Of a stretch of DNA of 64,000 bases, positions 17,683 to 28,313 are shown in pieces; position 1 is the stretch's first letter, and every line of letters starts with the position of its first letter. This DNA is from Variovorax sp. S12S4. GTDB taxonomy: Bacteria; Pseudomonadota; Gammaproteobacteria; Burkholderiales; Burkholderiaceae_C. The stretch lies in assembly GCF_023195515.1 (NCBI RefSeq), contig NZ_JALPKR020000002.1, forward strand, positions 5,805,001-5,869,000. The letters are read 5' to 3'. A program made the position numbers and the translations under genes. The notes under the pieces were generated by a model. The model was not told the DNA's origin. It was given only the letters and a program-made list of their open reading frames with translations, and did not search any database.

Positions 17683-19719
17683 TCAGCGTTTGAACCAGAC
17701 GAAGTACGTCATCAGGATGAAGATGCCGAGCAGCATCGCAAAGGCGTAGTGATAGATGTAGCCCGACTGCAGCCACCGCACCACACCGGAGATGCGGCCG
17801 ACGACCTTCCACGAACCATTGACCACGGCACCGTCGATCAGCGCCTGGTCGCCACCCTTCCACAGGCCGGTGCCAAGGGCACGCGCACCGCGGGCGATGA
17901 TGTTCTCGTTGATCCAGTCGAGGTAGTACTTGTTGTCGAGCAGGCGATAGACCGGGCCGAAGGCGCGCTTGATCGCAGTCGGCACCGCCGGGAACTGCAT
18001 GTACATGAGGTACGAAACAACCACGCCTGCCAGAGCCAGCCAGAACGGCGCCGTCTGCAAGCCGTGGATAGCCATGGCCACCGGGCCGTGGAACGCTTCG
18101 CCGAGTTCCTTCATGGCATGGTGCTTGGCGGCGTCCACGAAGATTGCGTCCTTGAAGAACTCGCCGAAAAGCATCGGCTGGATCGTCATGAAGCCGATCA
18201 CCACGGACGGAATGGCCAGCAGCACCAGTGGCAGCCACACCACCATCGGAGACTCGTGCGGCTTGTGGTCGTGGTGGCCATGGCCGTGATCGTCGCCATG
18301 CGCGGCATGGTCGTCATGGTGTGCGTCAGGGTTCTGGTCGTAGCGCTCCTTGCCGTGGAACACCAGGAAGTACATGCGGAACGAGTAGAACGCCGTGACG
18401 AACACGCCGGCCAGCACGGCGTAGTAGGCAAACTGCGCCCCCCACAGGTGGCTTTCGTGCACCGCCTCGATGATGCTGTCCTTCGAGTAGAAGCCCGAGA
18501 AGAACGGCGTGCCGATCAGTGCAAGCGACCCCAGCAGCGAGGTGATCCAGGTGATGGGCATGTACTTGCGCACGCCGCCCATCCAGCGGATGTCCTGGTT
18601 GTGGTGCATGCCGATGATCACCGAGCCCGCGCCCAGGAACAGCAGCGCCTTGAAGAAGGCGTGCGTCATCAGGTGGAACACCGCGACCGAATAGGCCGAC
18701 GCGCCGAGCGCCACCGTCATGTAGCCGAGCTGCGAGAGCGTCGAGTACGCGACCACGCGCTTGATGTCGTTCTGGATGATGCCCAGGAAACCCATGAACA
18801 GCGCCGTGATGGCACCGATCACCAGGATGAACGAGAGCGCCGTGTCGCTGAGTTCGAACAGCGGCGACATGCGAGCCACCATGAAGATGCCGGCGGTCAC
18901 CATGGTTGCCGCGTGGATCAGCGCCGAGATGGGCGTCGGGCCTTCCATCGAGTCGGGCAGCCACACGTGCAGCGGGAACTGCGCGCTCTTGCCCATGGCG
19001 CCGATGAACAGGCAGATGCAGATCACGGTCACCAGCATCCATTCGGTGCCCGGGAAGGTGATGCCGGCCAGCGTGTTGGCCTTGGCAAAGGCTTCGCCGT
19101 AGTTCAGCGTGCCGGCATAGGCTGCAATCAGGCCGATGCCGAGGATGAAGCCGAAGTCGCCCACGCGGTTGACCAGGAAGGCCTTCATGTTCGCGAAGAT
19201 GGCCGTGGGCTTGTTGAACCAGAAGCCGATCAGCAGGTACGACACCAGGCCCACCGCTTCCCAGCCGAAGAACAGCTGGAGCATGTTGTTGCTCATGACG
19301 AGCATCAGCATCGAGAAGGTGAAGAGCGAGATGTAGGCGAAGAAGCGGTTGTAGCCTTCGTCTTCTTCCATGTAGCCGATGGTGTAGATGTGCACCATCA
19401 GCGAGACGAAGGTCACCACGCACATCATCATGGCCGTGAGGCCGTCGACCAGGAAGCCGACTTCCATCTTCAGCCCGCCGACCACCATCCATTCGTAGAT
19501 GGTCGCGTTGAAGCGGGCGCCGTCGACGACGACCGACTTCAGCGTCATGGCCGAGATGATGAAGGCGACCAGCACGCCGAGGATGGTCAGCGAATGCGTG
19601 ACTTTGCGGCCGATGTGGTTGCCGCCGAACTTCGTGCCGAACAGGCCGGCAACGGCGGCGCCGACCAGGGGTGCCAGCGGCACGGCCAGCAGGGTGGATG
19701 CGGAAAGGGTTGCGCTCAT
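17683..19719 (-). CDS. nuoL: NADH-quinone oxidoreductase subunit L
   Basis: This 678-residue distal membrane subunit has the antiporter core (QFPLHVWLPDSMEGPTPISALIHAATMV), the DIKRVVAYSTLSQLGYM helix and the long C-terminal lateral helix that spans the membrane arm. A histidine/aspartate-rich loop occupies about residues 463-490 (12 or more histidines), lying between late membrane helices; it could bind metal but is not part of the proton path. Its stop is 25 bp before nuoM. Confidence 0.97.
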   Translation of the reverse strand: MSATLSASTLLAVPLAPLVGAAVAGLFGTKFGGNHIGRKVTHSLTILGVLVAFIISAMTLKSVVVDGARFNATIYEWMVVGGLKMEVGFLVDGLTAMMMCVVTFVSLMVHIYTIGYMEEDEGYNRFFAYISLFTFSMLMLVMSNNMLQLFFGWEAVGLVSYLLIGFWFNKPTAIFANMKAFLVNRVGDFGFILGIGLIAAYAGTLNYGEAFAKANTLAGITFPGTEWMLVTVICICLFIGAMGKSAQFPLHVWLPDSMEGPTPISALIHAATMVTAGIFMVARMSPLFELSDTALSFILVIGAITALFMGFLGIIQNDIKRVVAYSTLSQLGYMTVALGASAYSVAVFHLMTHAFFKALLFLGAGSVIIGMHHNQDIRWMGGVRKYMPITWITSLLGSLALIGTPFFSGFYSKDSIIEAVHESHLWGAQFAYYAVLAGVFVTAFYSFRMYFLVFHGKERYDQNPDAHHDDHAAHGDDHGHGHHDHKPHESPMVVWLPLVLLAIPSVVIGFMTIQPMLFGEFFKDAIFVDAAKHHAMKELGEAFHGPVAMAIHGLQTAPFWLALAGVVVSYLMYMQFPAVPTAIKRAFGPVYRLLDNKYYLDWINENIIARGARALGTGLWKGGDQALIDGAVVNGSWKVVGRISGVVRWLQSGYIYHYAFAMLLGIFILMTYFVWFKR

Positions 19720-19726
19720 ACTGCTT

Positions 19727-20035
19727 TCAACCCTTGAGCGAGTTGAGTTCGTCTACGTTGATGTTGGATTTGTTGCGGAACAACAAGACCAGCAGCGCGA
19801 GACCGATTGCCGACTCGGCCGCAGCCACCGTCAGGATGAAGAACACGAAGATCTGGCCGTGCATGTCGCCCAGGTAGTACGAGAACGCCACGAAGTTCAT
19901 GTTCACCGCAAGCAGCATCAGCTCGATCGCCATCAGCAGCACGATGAGGTTCTTGCGGTTCAGGAAAATGCCGATCACCGAAAGCGCAAAGAGCATTGCG
20001 CCAAGCGAAAGAAAGTGTCCGAGCGTGAGCGTCAT
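19727..20035 (-). CDS. nuoK: NADH-quinone oxidoreductase subunit K
   Basis: This 102-residue three-helix subunit contains the two conserved buried glutamates used in proton transfer (in [11 protein letters not shown] and near [11 protein letters not shown]). It overlaps the nuoJ stop by the ATGA arrangement at 20032-20035, so the two are translationally coupled. Length matches homologues. Confidence 0.97.
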   Translation of the reverse strand: MTLTLGHFLSLGAMLFALSVIGIFLNRKNLIVLLMAIELMLLAVNMNFVAFSYYLGDMHGQIFVFFILTVAAAESAIGLALLVLLFRNKSNINVDELNSLKG

Positions 20036-20700
20036 GCCTTGTTTTCCTTTGCCGCCGCTGCTGCGCCTGCATCGGCGGGTGCTTCGACCACCGGCTCGGC
20101 GGCGCGCGTGACCGGCATCTGCACGATGCGCACGCGGTCGCGCGCCTTCACGCGCACCTGGTCGGACGGGTTGACGTACTTGCTGTCCTTGCGGGTACGC
20201 AGCGTGAGTGCGATGGCGGCCACGATGGCCACGAGCAAAATGACAGCCGCAATTTCGAGCGGGTACAGGTACTCGGAGTACAGGAGCTTGCCGAGCTCGA
20301 GCGTGTTCGAGCTGTTGGCCGCAACGGCAGCCCCGGCGCGCGGCGGCTCGGCCAGGCGGAAGCCGCCCATCAGCACCGCAGCCATTTCAAGCGCAATGAG
20401 CGCCCCCACGCCGGCGGCCAGCGGAAAGTGCCTCCAGAACCCCTGCCGCAGACCGTCCACGTTGATGTCCAGCATCATCACGACAAACAGGAACAGCACC
20501 ATCACCGCGCCCACGTAGACGAGCACAAGCGAAATCGCCAGGAACTCGGCGCGCAGCAGCAGCCAGATAGCGGACGCCTGGAAGAAGGCGAGCACCAGGT
20601 ACAGCGCCGCGTACACGGGATTGCGGGCGGTGATGACGCGGAAGGCCGCGAACAGCAGCACCGCGGCAAACAGATAGAACAGACCGGTCTTGACGTCCAT
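20032..20700 (-). CDS. nuoJ: NADH-quinone oxidoreductase subunit J
   Basis: This 222-residue subunit has five membrane helices with the characteristic [19 protein letters not shown] start and [19 protein letters not shown] helix, whose pi-bulge region is central to coupling. The C-terminus is extended by a charged and then Ala-rich tail ([25 protein letters not shown]). The ATG at 20700 is taken as the start; a longer frame reading back into nuoI antiphase sequence is an artefact. Four-base overlap with nuoK. Confidence 0.96.
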   Translation of the reverse strand: MDVKTGLFYLFAAVLLFAAFRVITARNPVYAALYLVLAFFQASAIWLLLRAEFLAISLVLVYVGAVMVLFLFVVMMLDINVDGLRQGFWRHFPLAAGVGALIALEMAAVLMGGFRLAEPPRAGAAVAANSSNTLELGKLLYSEYLYPLEIAAVILLVAIVAAIALTLRTRKDSKYVNPSDQVRVKARDRVRIVQMPVTRAAEPVVEAPADAGAAAAAKENKA

Positions 20701-20738
20701 TGGAATTCGAATTGGTACGGGGTTCGGGCTGGCCGGGA

Positions 20739-21255
20739 TCAGCGGTACTTGGCGTCGGCCGCCTTGTTCGCTGCAATTTCTTTTTCGTAGCGGTCGCCCA
20801 CGGCCAGGAGCATGTCCTTGGTGAAGTACAGGTCGCCGCGCTTTTCGCCGTGGTATTCGAAGATGTGGGTCTCGACGATCGAATCGACCGGGCAGCTTTC
20901 TTCGCAGAAGCCGCAGAAGATGCACTTGGTCAGGTCGATGTCGTAGCGCGTGGTGCGGCGCGAGCCGTCGTCGCGCACATCGGATTCGATGGTGATGGCG
21001 AGTGCGGGGCACACGGCCTCGCAGAGCTTGCAGGCAATGCAGCGCTCTTCGCCGTTTTCATAGCGGCGCAGCGCATGCAGGCCGCGAAAACGCGGCGACA
21101 GCGGCGTCTTCTCTTCCGGGAACTGCACCGTGATCTTGCGGGCGAAAGCGTACTTGCCGGTGATGGCCAGGCCCTTGAACAGTTCGAACAGCATGAAGCT
21201 GCCCAGGAAGTCCTTGAGCGAGAACGGAGCGGACGGCGGTATGCGCAGCAGACAT
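20739..21255 (-). CDS. nuoI: NADH-quinone oxidoreductase subunit I (apparent frameshift near N-terminus)
   Basis: This peripheral-arm ferredoxin subunit carries the N6a/N6b [4Fe-4S] clusters. The two C-x2-C-x2-C-x3-C-P motifs are intact ([12 protein letters not shown] and [12 protein letters not shown]). The intact frame begins at ATG 21194 (MLFELFKG, 151 residues), but the sequence just upstream encodes [12 protein letters not shown] in the same frame, which is the usual NuoI beginning. The better start, ATG 21255 with GGAAG upstream (MSAAHT), is one base out of phase with it. An indel near 21220-21235 (one extra base or two lost) is the simplest explanation. About 171 residues if restored. 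Confidence 0.92.
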
Positions 21256-21272
21256 GATGTTGGCGCTTCCAG

Positions 21273-22347
21273 TTATTTCCAGATATTGAACGGGGTCTGC
21301 ATCCAGGCGCCGACCACGACCAGCCACACGAGCGTGACCGGAATGAAGATCTTCCAGCCCAGACGCATGATCTGGTCATAGCGGAAGCGCGGGAACGTCG
21401 AGCGAACCCACAGGAACATGGTGACCACGCAGAAGGTCTTGGCGCCGAGCCAGATCCAGCCGGGAATGAAGCTCAGGAACTCGAACGGCGGCAGCCATCC
21501 ACCGAGGAACAGCACCACGCACAGGATCGAGACCAGCCACATGTTGGCGTACTCGGCCAGGAAGAACATCGCGAAGCTCATGCCCGAGTACTCGATCATG
21601 TGGCCCGCCACGATTTCGGACTCGCCTTCGACCACGTCGAAGGGGTGGCGGTTGGTTTCAGCCAGGCCCGAGATGAAGTAGACGACGAAGATCGGCAACA
21701 GCGGCAGCCAGTTCCACGACAGGAAGCCGACGCCCATTTCGGCGAAGGTGCCCTTGCCCTGCACGTTCACGATCTCGCTCATGTTCAGGCTGCCAGAAAC
21801 CATCAGCACCACGACAAAGCAGAAGCCCATCGCGATTTCGTAGCTCACCATTTGCGCCGAGGCGCGCAGCGCGCCCAGGAAGGCGTACTTCGAGTTGGAA
21901 GCCCAGCCCGCGATGATCACGCCGTAGACCTCGAGCGAGGTGATGGCCATCACGAACAGCAGGCCGGCATTGATGTTGGCCAGCGCCATTTCGGGGCCGA
22001 ACGGAATCACGGCCCATGCGACGAGTGCCGGCATGATGGTCATGATCGGGCCCAGCAGGAACAGGCCCTTGTTGGCGACCGTCGGAAGAATGATTTCCTT
22101 GGTCATCAGCTTGAGCGCGTCGGCAATGGGCTGCAGCAGGCCCAGCGGTCCGATGCGGTTCGGGCCCACGCGGATCTGCGTGAAGCCGATGGCCTTGCGT
22201 TCCCACAGCGTGAGGTAGGCCACGGCGCCCATCAGCGGAAGCACGACCACGATGATCTTGATCAGCGTCCAGATCACGGGCCAGGCCACCCGTCCACCAG
22301 CCGGCGTTGATCAGCCCCTGGCCGAAAGCGTGCACTGCGTCGATCAT
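21273..22347 (-). CDS. nuoH: NADH-quinone oxidoreductase subunit H (apparent frameshift near N-terminus)
   Basis: This eight-helix subunit forms the quinone-binding junction. The conserved [36 protein letters not shown] region and the acidic quinone-site loop [26 protein letters not shown] are present. ATG 22347 overlaps the nuoG stop as ATGA and reads [21 protein letters not shown], but the rest of the protein ([10 protein letters not shown] onward) lies in another frame from about 22289. One extra base or two missing near 22285-22297 restores about 357 residues. The GTG-initiated 338-residue frame alone would lack the usual N-terminus. Confidence 0.93.
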
Positions 22348-24509
22348 GCCAATGCCTCCTCGGCACGGGCCGGTGCGGCCGCCATTGCGTTGCGCGCGTC
22401 GGCGGTGAGTTGCAGCGACGGTGCGCGGCGCACGATGGAGTCGAGCTGATAGATGCTCGCCACCGCGGGTGCGGGAACCGCGCCGCTGGCAGCCACTGCC
22501 TTGGCGGCGGTGGCGTTGCCGAGCGCATCCGCGGGCACGGCGCCGTTGTCGCCGATGGTGCGGAGCACTTCAGCGGTGGATTCGAAAGCAAAGCCGGGCA
22601 GGCCGAGCAGGTTGGCCAGCACGCGCAGCACCTTCCAGGCTGGGCGCGTCTCGCCTTGCGGCTTGACGACGGCATGGAAGCTTTGCACACGGCCTTCGGC
22701 ATTGACGAAGGTACCGGGCGTTTCGGTGAACGGCGCGATGGGCAGCAGCACATCGCTGAACTCGAGGTTGGCCTTGAAGGGGCTCAACGTGACGACCATC
22801 TGCGCATTGCCGATGACATCGGCGGCTGCGGCACCCGCGGCGGAGTCGAACACCGGCTCGGTGTTGAGCAGCACCACGGCCTTGAGGCCGGAACCGGCTG
22901 CCAGCATGCGGCCGGCATCGAGGCCGCCGTTCTTCGGGAATGCGCCGACGAGTTGCGCGCCCACGGTATTGGCGGCTTCGGTCAGGTAGCCGACGGTGGC
23001 GCCAGTTTGCGCGCCGATCCAGTTTGCAAGCGCCAGCAGGCTGCTGGCTTGCGCATGGTGGGCGGCGGCGTTGCCGAGCAGGATGGCCTTGCGCTCGCCG
23101 CTCAGCAGCGAAGCCGCAATGGCTTGCGCCGCGGCGTCGGGTGCGTTTGCCGGTGCGAGCGGCGCGGCCTGGCCGGTGGTCTGGCCCACGGCGGCGGCAA
23201 TGCCGGCGAGCACTTCGACCCACTGGCCGGCATCGACGATCGACGCCTGCGCCACGCTCATGGCCCACGCTTCGCGGTCGGCCATGAGGTTGGACGAGGT
23301 CAGCACCGACAGCGCGGCGCCCTTGCGCACGGCCTGGCGGATGCGCTGCGCGAACAGCGGATGGTCCTTGCGCAGGTTCGAGCCGATCACGAATGCGCGC
23401 TGCAGCTGCGTAAGCGATGCGATCGAGGTACCGAGCCAGCGCACACCTTCGAACGCCGTGAATTCGGCGTTGCGGAGGCGATAGTCGATGTTGTCGCTGC
23501 CGAGCTCACGCGTGAGCATGGCGGCAAGCTGCAGCTCTTCGAGCGTGCTGTGCGGGCTGACCAGCGTGCCGATGCTCTGCGCGCCGTGGTCGGCCTTGAT
23601 TTGCTTGAGGCCGTTGGCCACGTATTCGAGCGCCGTCTGCCAGTCGACCTGCTGCCATTGGCCGCCCTGCTTGAGCATCGGCTGCGTGAGGCGTTCGGGG
23701 CCGTTGAGCCCTTCGTACGAAAAGCGGTCGCGGTCGGCAATCCAGCATTCGTTGACGTCTTCGTTCTCGAGCGGCACCACGCGCATCACGCGGTTGTTCT
23801 TGACCTGGACGATCAGGTTGGCACCGGTGGAGTCGTGCGGGCTCACCGACTTGCGGCGCGACAGCTCCCAGGTGCGGGCGCTGTAGCGGAACGGCTTGCT
23901 CGTGAGCGCGCCGACCGGGCAGATGTCGATCATGTTGCCCGAGAGTTCCGAGTCGACCGAGTCGCCGAGGAAGGTTTCGATTTCGGAGTGCTCGCCGCGC
24001 TGGGTCATGCCGAGCTCCATCACGCCGGCCACTTCCTGGCCGAAGCGGACGCAACGCGTGCAATGGATGCAGCGGCTCATCTCTTCCATGCTGATCAGCG
24101 GGCCGACGTCCTTGTGGAACACGACGCGCTTTTCTTCTTCGTAGCGCGAAGAAGAACCACCGTAGCCCACGGCCAGGTCTTGCAGCTGGCACTCGCCGCC
24201 CTGGTCGCAAATGGGGCAATCCAGCGGGTGGTTGATCAGGAGGAACTCCATGACCGACTGCTGCGCCTTGATGGCCTTTTCGCTCTTGGTGCGAACGATC
24301 ATGCCCTGCGTGACGGGCGTGGCGCAGGCCGGCATCGGCTTGGGCGCCTTTTCCACGTCGACCAGGCACATGCGGCAGTTGGCCGCAATGCTGAGCTTCT
24401 TGTGATAGCAGAAGTGCGGGATGTACGTGCCCGCCTTGTCGGCCGCATGCATCACCATGCTGCCTTCGGTCACTTCGACCTTCTTGCCGTCGAGTTCGAT
24501 TTCAACCAT
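22344..24509 (-). CDS. nuoG: NADH-quinone oxidoreductase subunit G
   Basis: This 721-residue iron-sulfur subunit contains the N1b [2Fe-2S] ferredoxin domain (HFCYHKK...CRMCLVD), the N5 His-Cys3 cluster (CPICDQGGECQLQD), the N4 [4Fe-4S] (CIHCTRCVRFGQE) and a molybdopterin-oxidoreductase-like C-terminal half without cofactor. The ATG at 24509 starts the standard MVEIELDGKKVEV. The stop overlaps the nuoH start at 22344-22347. Confidence 0.96.
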   Translation of the reverse strand: MVEIELDGKKVEVTEGSMVMHAADKAGTYIPHFCYHKKLSIAANCRMCLVDVEKAPKPMPACATPVTQGMIVRTKSEKAIKAQQSVMEFLLINHPLDCPICDQGGECQLQDLAVGYGGSSSRYEEEKRVVFHKDVGPLISMEEMSRCIHCTRCVRFGQEVAGVMELGMTQRGEHSEIETFLGDSVDSELSGNMIDICPVGALTSKPFRYSARTWELSRRKSVSPHDSTGANLIVQVKNNRVMRVVPLENEDVNECWIADRDRFSYEGLNGPERLTQPMLKQGGQWQQVDWQTALEYVANGLKQIKADHGAQSIGTLVSPHSTLEELQLAAMLTRELGSDNIDYRLRNAEFTAFEGVRWLGTSIASLTQLQRAFVIGSNLRKDHPLFAQRIRQAVRKGAALSVLTSSNLMADREAWAMSVAQASIVDAGQWVEVLAGIAAAVGQTTGQAAPLAPANAPDAAAQAIAASLLSGERKAILLGNAAAHHAQASSLLALANWIGAQTGATVGYLTEAANTVGAQLVGAFPKNGGLDAGRMLAAGSGLKAVVLLNTEPVFDSAAGAAAADVIGNAQMVVTLSPFKANLEFSDVLLPIAPFTETPGTFVNAEGRVQSFHAVVKPQGETRPAWKVLRVLANLLGLPGFAFESTAEVLRTIGDNGAVPADALGNATAAKAVAASGAVPAPAVASIYQLDSIVRRAPSLQLTADARNAMAAAPARAEEALA

Positions 24510-24526
24510 ATATGTGTTTCTCGCGC

Positions 24527-25870
24527 TCAGGCCTTGACGGGCGCTTTCGGGACGTAGCCCGGAATCAAGGCCTCGAACTCGTGACGGTAGTGCTTGATCA
24601 TGGCGCGCACCGGCATGGCCGCCGCGTCGCCGAGCGCGCAGATCGTGCGGCCCTGGATGTTGTCTGCCACGGAGTTGAGCAGGTCCATGTCGGACGCCCT
24701 GCCCTGCCCGTTGTGGATGCGGTCCACCACGCGGTACAGCCAGCCCGTGCCTTCGCGGCAAGGCGTGCACTGGCCGCAGGATTCGTGCATGTAGAAATAC
24801 GAAAGGCGCCTGAGCGACTCGACCATCGAACGGCTGTCGTCCATGACGATGACCGCGCCCGAACCCAGCATGGAGCCGGCCTTGGCGATGGAGTCGTAGT
24901 CCATCGTGCATTCCATCATGATCGACGCCGGCAGCACCGGCGACGACGATCCACCGGGAATCACGGCCTTGAGCGTGCGGCCCTTGCGAACACCGCCAGC
25001 CAGTTCAAGCAGCTTGGAGAACGGTGTGCCCATGGGCACTTCGTAGTTGCCGGGCAGCTCGACGTCACCGCTCACCGAATAGATCTTGGTGCCGCCGTTG
25101 TTCGGCTTGCCGCACTCGAGGTAGGCCTGGCCGCCGTTGCGGATGATCCAGGGCACCGCCGCGAAAGTCTCGGTGTTGTTGATGGTGGTCGGCTTGCCGT
25201 ACAGGCCAAAGCTGGCCGGGAACGGCGGCTTGAAGCGCGGCTGGCCCTTCTTGCCTTCGAGCGACTCGAGCAGTGCGGTTTCTTCGCCGCAGATGTAGGC
25301 GCCGAAGCCGTGGGCCGCGTGCAACTGGAAGTTGTACGTACTGCCCATGATGCCGTCGCCAAGGTAGCCGGCGGCGCGCGCTTCCTCGAGGGCTTCCTCG
25401 AAGCGGTCGTAGCTCTGGAAGATCTCGCCGTGGATGTAGTTGTAGCCCACGCTGATGCCCATCGCATACGCGGCGATGGCCATGCCTTCGATCACGATGT
25501 GCGGGTTGAACTGCAGGATGTCGCGGTCCTTGCACGTACCCGGCTCGCCTTCGTCGGAATTGCAGACGAGGTACTTCTGGCCCGGGAACTGGCGGGGCAT
25601 GAAGCTCCACTTCAGGCCCGTGGGAAAGCCCGCGCCGCCGCGGCCGCGCAGGCCCGAGGCCTTGACTTCGGCAATCACCTGGTCGGGCGTGAGGCCCTCG
25701 GTGAGGATCTTGCGCAGCGCCTGGTAGCCGCCGCGCGCTTCGTAGTCGGCCAGGCGCCAGTTGGTGCCGTCGAGGCCGGCATAGATCTGCGGCTCGATGT
25801 GGCGGTCATGGAAGCAGGTCTGGACGCCCGTGGCCTGGAACTGCTGGAGCACTTGTTCGGGCGACATCAT
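24527..25870 (-). CDS. nuoF: NADH-quinone oxidoreductase subunit F
   Basis: This 447-residue NADH- and FMN-binding subunit has the glycine-rich [23 protein letters not shown] loop (about residues 72-87), [17 protein letters not shown] and the N3 [4Fe-4S] motif [10 protein letters not shown]. Two consecutive ATG codons (25870, 25867) begin it; the first overlaps the stop of the restored nuoE. Length is normal. Confidence 0.96.
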   Translation of the reverse strand: MMSPEQVLQQFQATGVQTCFHDRHIEPQIYAGLDGTNWRLADYEARGGYQALRKILTEGLTPDQVIAEVKASGLRGRGGAGFPTGLKWSFMPRQFPGQKYLVCNSDEGEPGTCKDRDILQFNPHIVIEGMAIAAYAMGISVGYNYIHGEIFQSYDRFEEALEEARAAGYLGDGIMGSTYNFQLHAAHGFGAYICGEETALLESLEGKKGQPRFKPPFPASFGLYGKPTTINNTETFAAVPWIIRNGGQAYLECGKPNNGGTKIYSVSGDVELPGNYEVPMGTPFSKLLELAGGVRKGRTLKAVIPGGSSSPVLPASIMMECTMDYDSIAKAGSMLGSGAVIVMDDSRSMVESLRRLSYFYMHESCGQCTPCREGTGWLYRVVDRIHNGQGRASDMDLLNSVADNIQGRTICALGDAAAMPVRAMIKHYRHEFEALIPGYVPKAPVKA

Positions 25871-26423
25871 GCGGCCTCCCCTTTGGTGGTTCCGTGGACG
25901 AGCGCAGCCCGTCGATGAGCTGGTCGAGCTTCTCGTTGCTCATGAAGCTGCACATGGTGCGGTCGTTGACCAGCATCACGGGCGAATCGGCGCAGGCGCC
26001 CAGGCATTCGCTCTGCTGCAGCGTGAACAGGCCGTCGGCCGTGGTCTCGCCCATCTTGATGCCGAGCTTCTTCTCGAGGTGAACGAGCGCTGTGACGCCG
26101 TCACGCAGCTGGCAAGGCAGGTTGGTGCACACGTTGAGCTTGAACTTGCCCACCGGGTGCTGGTTGTACATGTTGTAGAAGGTCGTGACCTCATGCACGG
26201 CGATGGGCGCCATGCCGAGGTAGTCGGCGATCTCGCGCTCGCGCTGCATGCTCACGTAGCCTTCGTCCTGCTGCACGATGGCCAGGCAGGCCATCACGGC
26301 CGATTGCTTGCCCGCTTCAGGGTACTTGGCAACCTCGCGCGCAAAGCGCTCGAGAATCGCGGGCCTCAGAGGAGCAGAAGGCGCCGTAGGCGCCGTGTCA
26401 TGGTGGGTCGAGGAAGTCGTCAT
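25867..26423 (-). CDS. nuoE: NADH-quinone oxidoreductase subunit E (apparent frameshift in C-terminal tail)
   Basis: This thioredoxin-fold subunit holds the N1a [2Fe-2S] cluster; its four cysteines are visible ([11 protein letters not shown] and CLGACADSP). The unbroken frame overruns nuoF by 62 bp and ends in a non-family tail. In the frame one base over, the tail reads GTTKGEAA and stops at 25867-25869, overlapping the nuoF ATG in the way typical of this operon. A single-base deletion near 25885-25905 is therefore likely; the restored protein would be about 185 residues. The cluster-binding domain is unaffected. Confidence 0.92.
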
Positions 26424-26433
26424 TCGCTCTTTC

Positions 26434-27687
26434 TCACCTGTCGATTTCGCCGAACACGATGTCCATCGTGCCGATCACCGCGACAGCGTCGGCGATCATG
26501 TGGCCGCGCGACATTTCGTCGAGGGCGGCGAGGTGCGGGAAACCGGGCGCGCGGATCTTCAGGCGGTACGGCTTGTTGGCGCCGTCGCTCACCAGGTAGA
26601 TGCCGAACTCGCCCTTCGGGTGCTCGACGGCGGCATAGGCCTCGCCTTCGGGCACGTGGAAGCCTTCGGTGAAGAGCTTGAAATGGTGGATCAGCTCCTC
26701 CATGTTCGCCTTCATCGATTCACGCGCAGGCGCGGCGACCTTGTGGTTGTCGGTAATGACCGGACCGGGGTTGGCGCGCAGCCATGCCGAGCACTGCTGG
26801 ATGATCTTGTTGGCCTGGCGCATTTCTTCCACGCGCACCAGGTAGCGGTCGTAGCAGTCGCCCGTCTTGCCGACTGGCACGTCGAACTGCATCTGGTCGT
26901 AGACGTCGTAGGGCTGCTTCTTGCGCAGGTCCCACTCCACGCCCGAGCCACGCAGCATGGGGCCGGTGAAGCCGAGATTCAGCGCGCGCTCCGGCGTGAC
27001 CACGCCGATGCCCACGGTGCGCTGCTTCCAGATGCGGTTGTCGGTGAGCAGCGTTTCATACTCGTCGACCATCTTCGGGAAGCGCTTGCAGAAGTCGTCG
27101 ATGAAGTCGAGCAGCGAGCCCTGGCGGTTCTCGTTGAGCTTCTCGATGGCCTTCGCATTCTTGATCTTGCTGACCTTGTACTGCGGCATGGCATCCGGCA
27201 GGTCGCGGTACACGCCGCCTGGACGGAAGTACGCCGCGTGCATGCGCGCGCCCGACACGGCTTCGTACATGTCGAACAGGTCTTCACGCTCGCGGAAGCA
27301 ATAGATGAGCATGTTCATCGCGCCGCAGTCGAGACCGTGCGCGCCGAGCCACAAGAGGTGGTTCAGCAGGCGGGTGATCTCGGCGAACATCACGCGGATG
27401 TACTGCGCGCGGATCGGCACTTCGAGGCCCATCATCCGCTCGATGGCCAGGCAGTAGGCATGCTCGTTGGACATCATCGACACGTAGTCGAGGCGGTCCA
27501 TGTACGGCAGCGACTGGATGAAAGTGCGCGATTCGGCGAGTTTTTCGGTCGCACGGTGCAACAGGCCGATGTGCGGATCGGCGCGCTGGATCACTTCGCC
27601 GTCGAGCTCGAGCACCAGGCGCAGCACGCCGTGCGCTGCAGGATGCTGGGGACCGAAGTTGAGTGTGTAGTTCTTGATTTCGGCCAT
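26434..27687 (-). CDS. nuoD: NADH-quinone oxidoreductase subunit D
   Basis: This 417-residue 49-kDa-type subunit lines the quinone site and is related to the large subunit of [NiFe] hydrogenases. The N-terminus [19 protein letters not shown] contains the quinone-head histidine, and the C-terminus ends in [25 protein letters not shown]. It starts 1 bp after nuoC and ends 10 bp before the nuoE start. Nothing unusual. Confidence 0.97.
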   Translation of the reverse strand: MAEIKNYTLNFGPQHPAAHGVLRLVLELDGEVIQRADPHIGLLHRATEKLAESRTFIQSLPYMDRLDYVSMMSNEHAYCLAIERMMGLEVPIRAQYIRVMFAEITRLLNHLLWLGAHGLDCGAMNMLIYCFREREDLFDMYEAVSGARMHAAYFRPGGVYRDLPDAMPQYKVSKIKNAKAIEKLNENRQGSLLDFIDDFCKRFPKMVDEYETLLTDNRIWKQRTVGIGVVTPERALNLGFTGPMLRGSGVEWDLRKKQPYDVYDQMQFDVPVGKTGDCYDRYLVRVEEMRQANKIIQQCSAWLRANPGPVITDNHKVAAPARESMKANMEELIHHFKLFTEGFHVPEGEAYAAVEHPKGEFGIYLVSDGANKPYRLKIRAPGFPHLAALDEMSRGHMIADAVAVIGTMDIVFGEIDR

Positions 27688-27688
27688 A

Positions 27689-28300
27689 TCAGTGCAAACC
27701 GCTGCCGTAGTTGTCTTCGCGAATCACGCGCGGCGTGATTTCCCGCGGCTCGATGGAGACCGGCTGGTAGATGACGCGCTTCTGCTCTTCGTCGTAGCGC
27801 ATTTCGACGTGCCCCGACACCGGGAAGTCCTTGCGGAACGGATGGCCGATGAAACCGTAGTCGGTAAGGATGCGGCGCAGGTCGTCATGCCCCTCGAACA
27901 CGATGCCGTAGAGGTCGAAGGCTTCGCGCTCGAACCACGTGGCGGCATTCCACACAGGCTGGAGCGAATCGACCACGGGCAGGTCTTCGTTCGGCGCAAA
28001 CACCTTGAGGCGCACGCGCTGGTTGAGGCTCACCGAAAGCAGGTGCGTGACGACGCAATAGCGCTCACCCTGCCACTCGCCTTCGCGGTAGTCGGAGTAA
28101 TCCATGCCGCAAAGGTCGATCAGCTGCTCGAAGCGGCAGCCGGGCGCATCGCGCAGCAGCGTGGCAGCTTCGATGTAGTCGGCAGCGCCGACGACCACGG
28201 TCACCTCGCCCAGCGCGATCGTCACGCTCTTGGCCTTGGCGCCGAGGGTCTCGGCGATGGTGGCGCGCAGCACCTCCGGCGATATTGCAAAGTCGGTCAT
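27689..28300 (-). CDS. nuoC: NADH-quinone oxidoreductase subunit C
   Basis: This 203-residue 30-kDa-type subunit carries the family signature [37 protein letters not shown] (about residues 122-158). The start ATG 28300 ([11 protein letters not shown]) is preferred; an in-frame ATG at 28327 would add nine residues and overlap the nuoB end. NuoC is separate from NuoD here, unlike the fused E. coli NuoCD. Confidence 0.96.
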   Translation of the reverse strand: MTDFAISPEVLRATIAETLGAKAKSVTIALGEVTVVVGAADYIEAATLLRDAPGCRFEQLIDLCGMDYSDYREGEWQGERYCVVTHLLSVSLNQRVRLKVFAPNEDLPVVDSLQPVWNAATWFEREAFDLYGIVFEGHDDLRRILTDYGFIGHPFRKDFPVSGHVEMRYDEEQKRVIYQPVSIEPREITPRVIREDNYGSGLH

Positions 28301-28313
28301 CGTCGGCAGTCTC

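Noticed and set aside
14541..17693. 1050-codon plus-strand open frame opposite nuoN/nuoM
   Set aside because: His/Gln/Arg-rich composition without any domain, entirely antisense to well-conserved nuo genes; a high-GC frame shadow.
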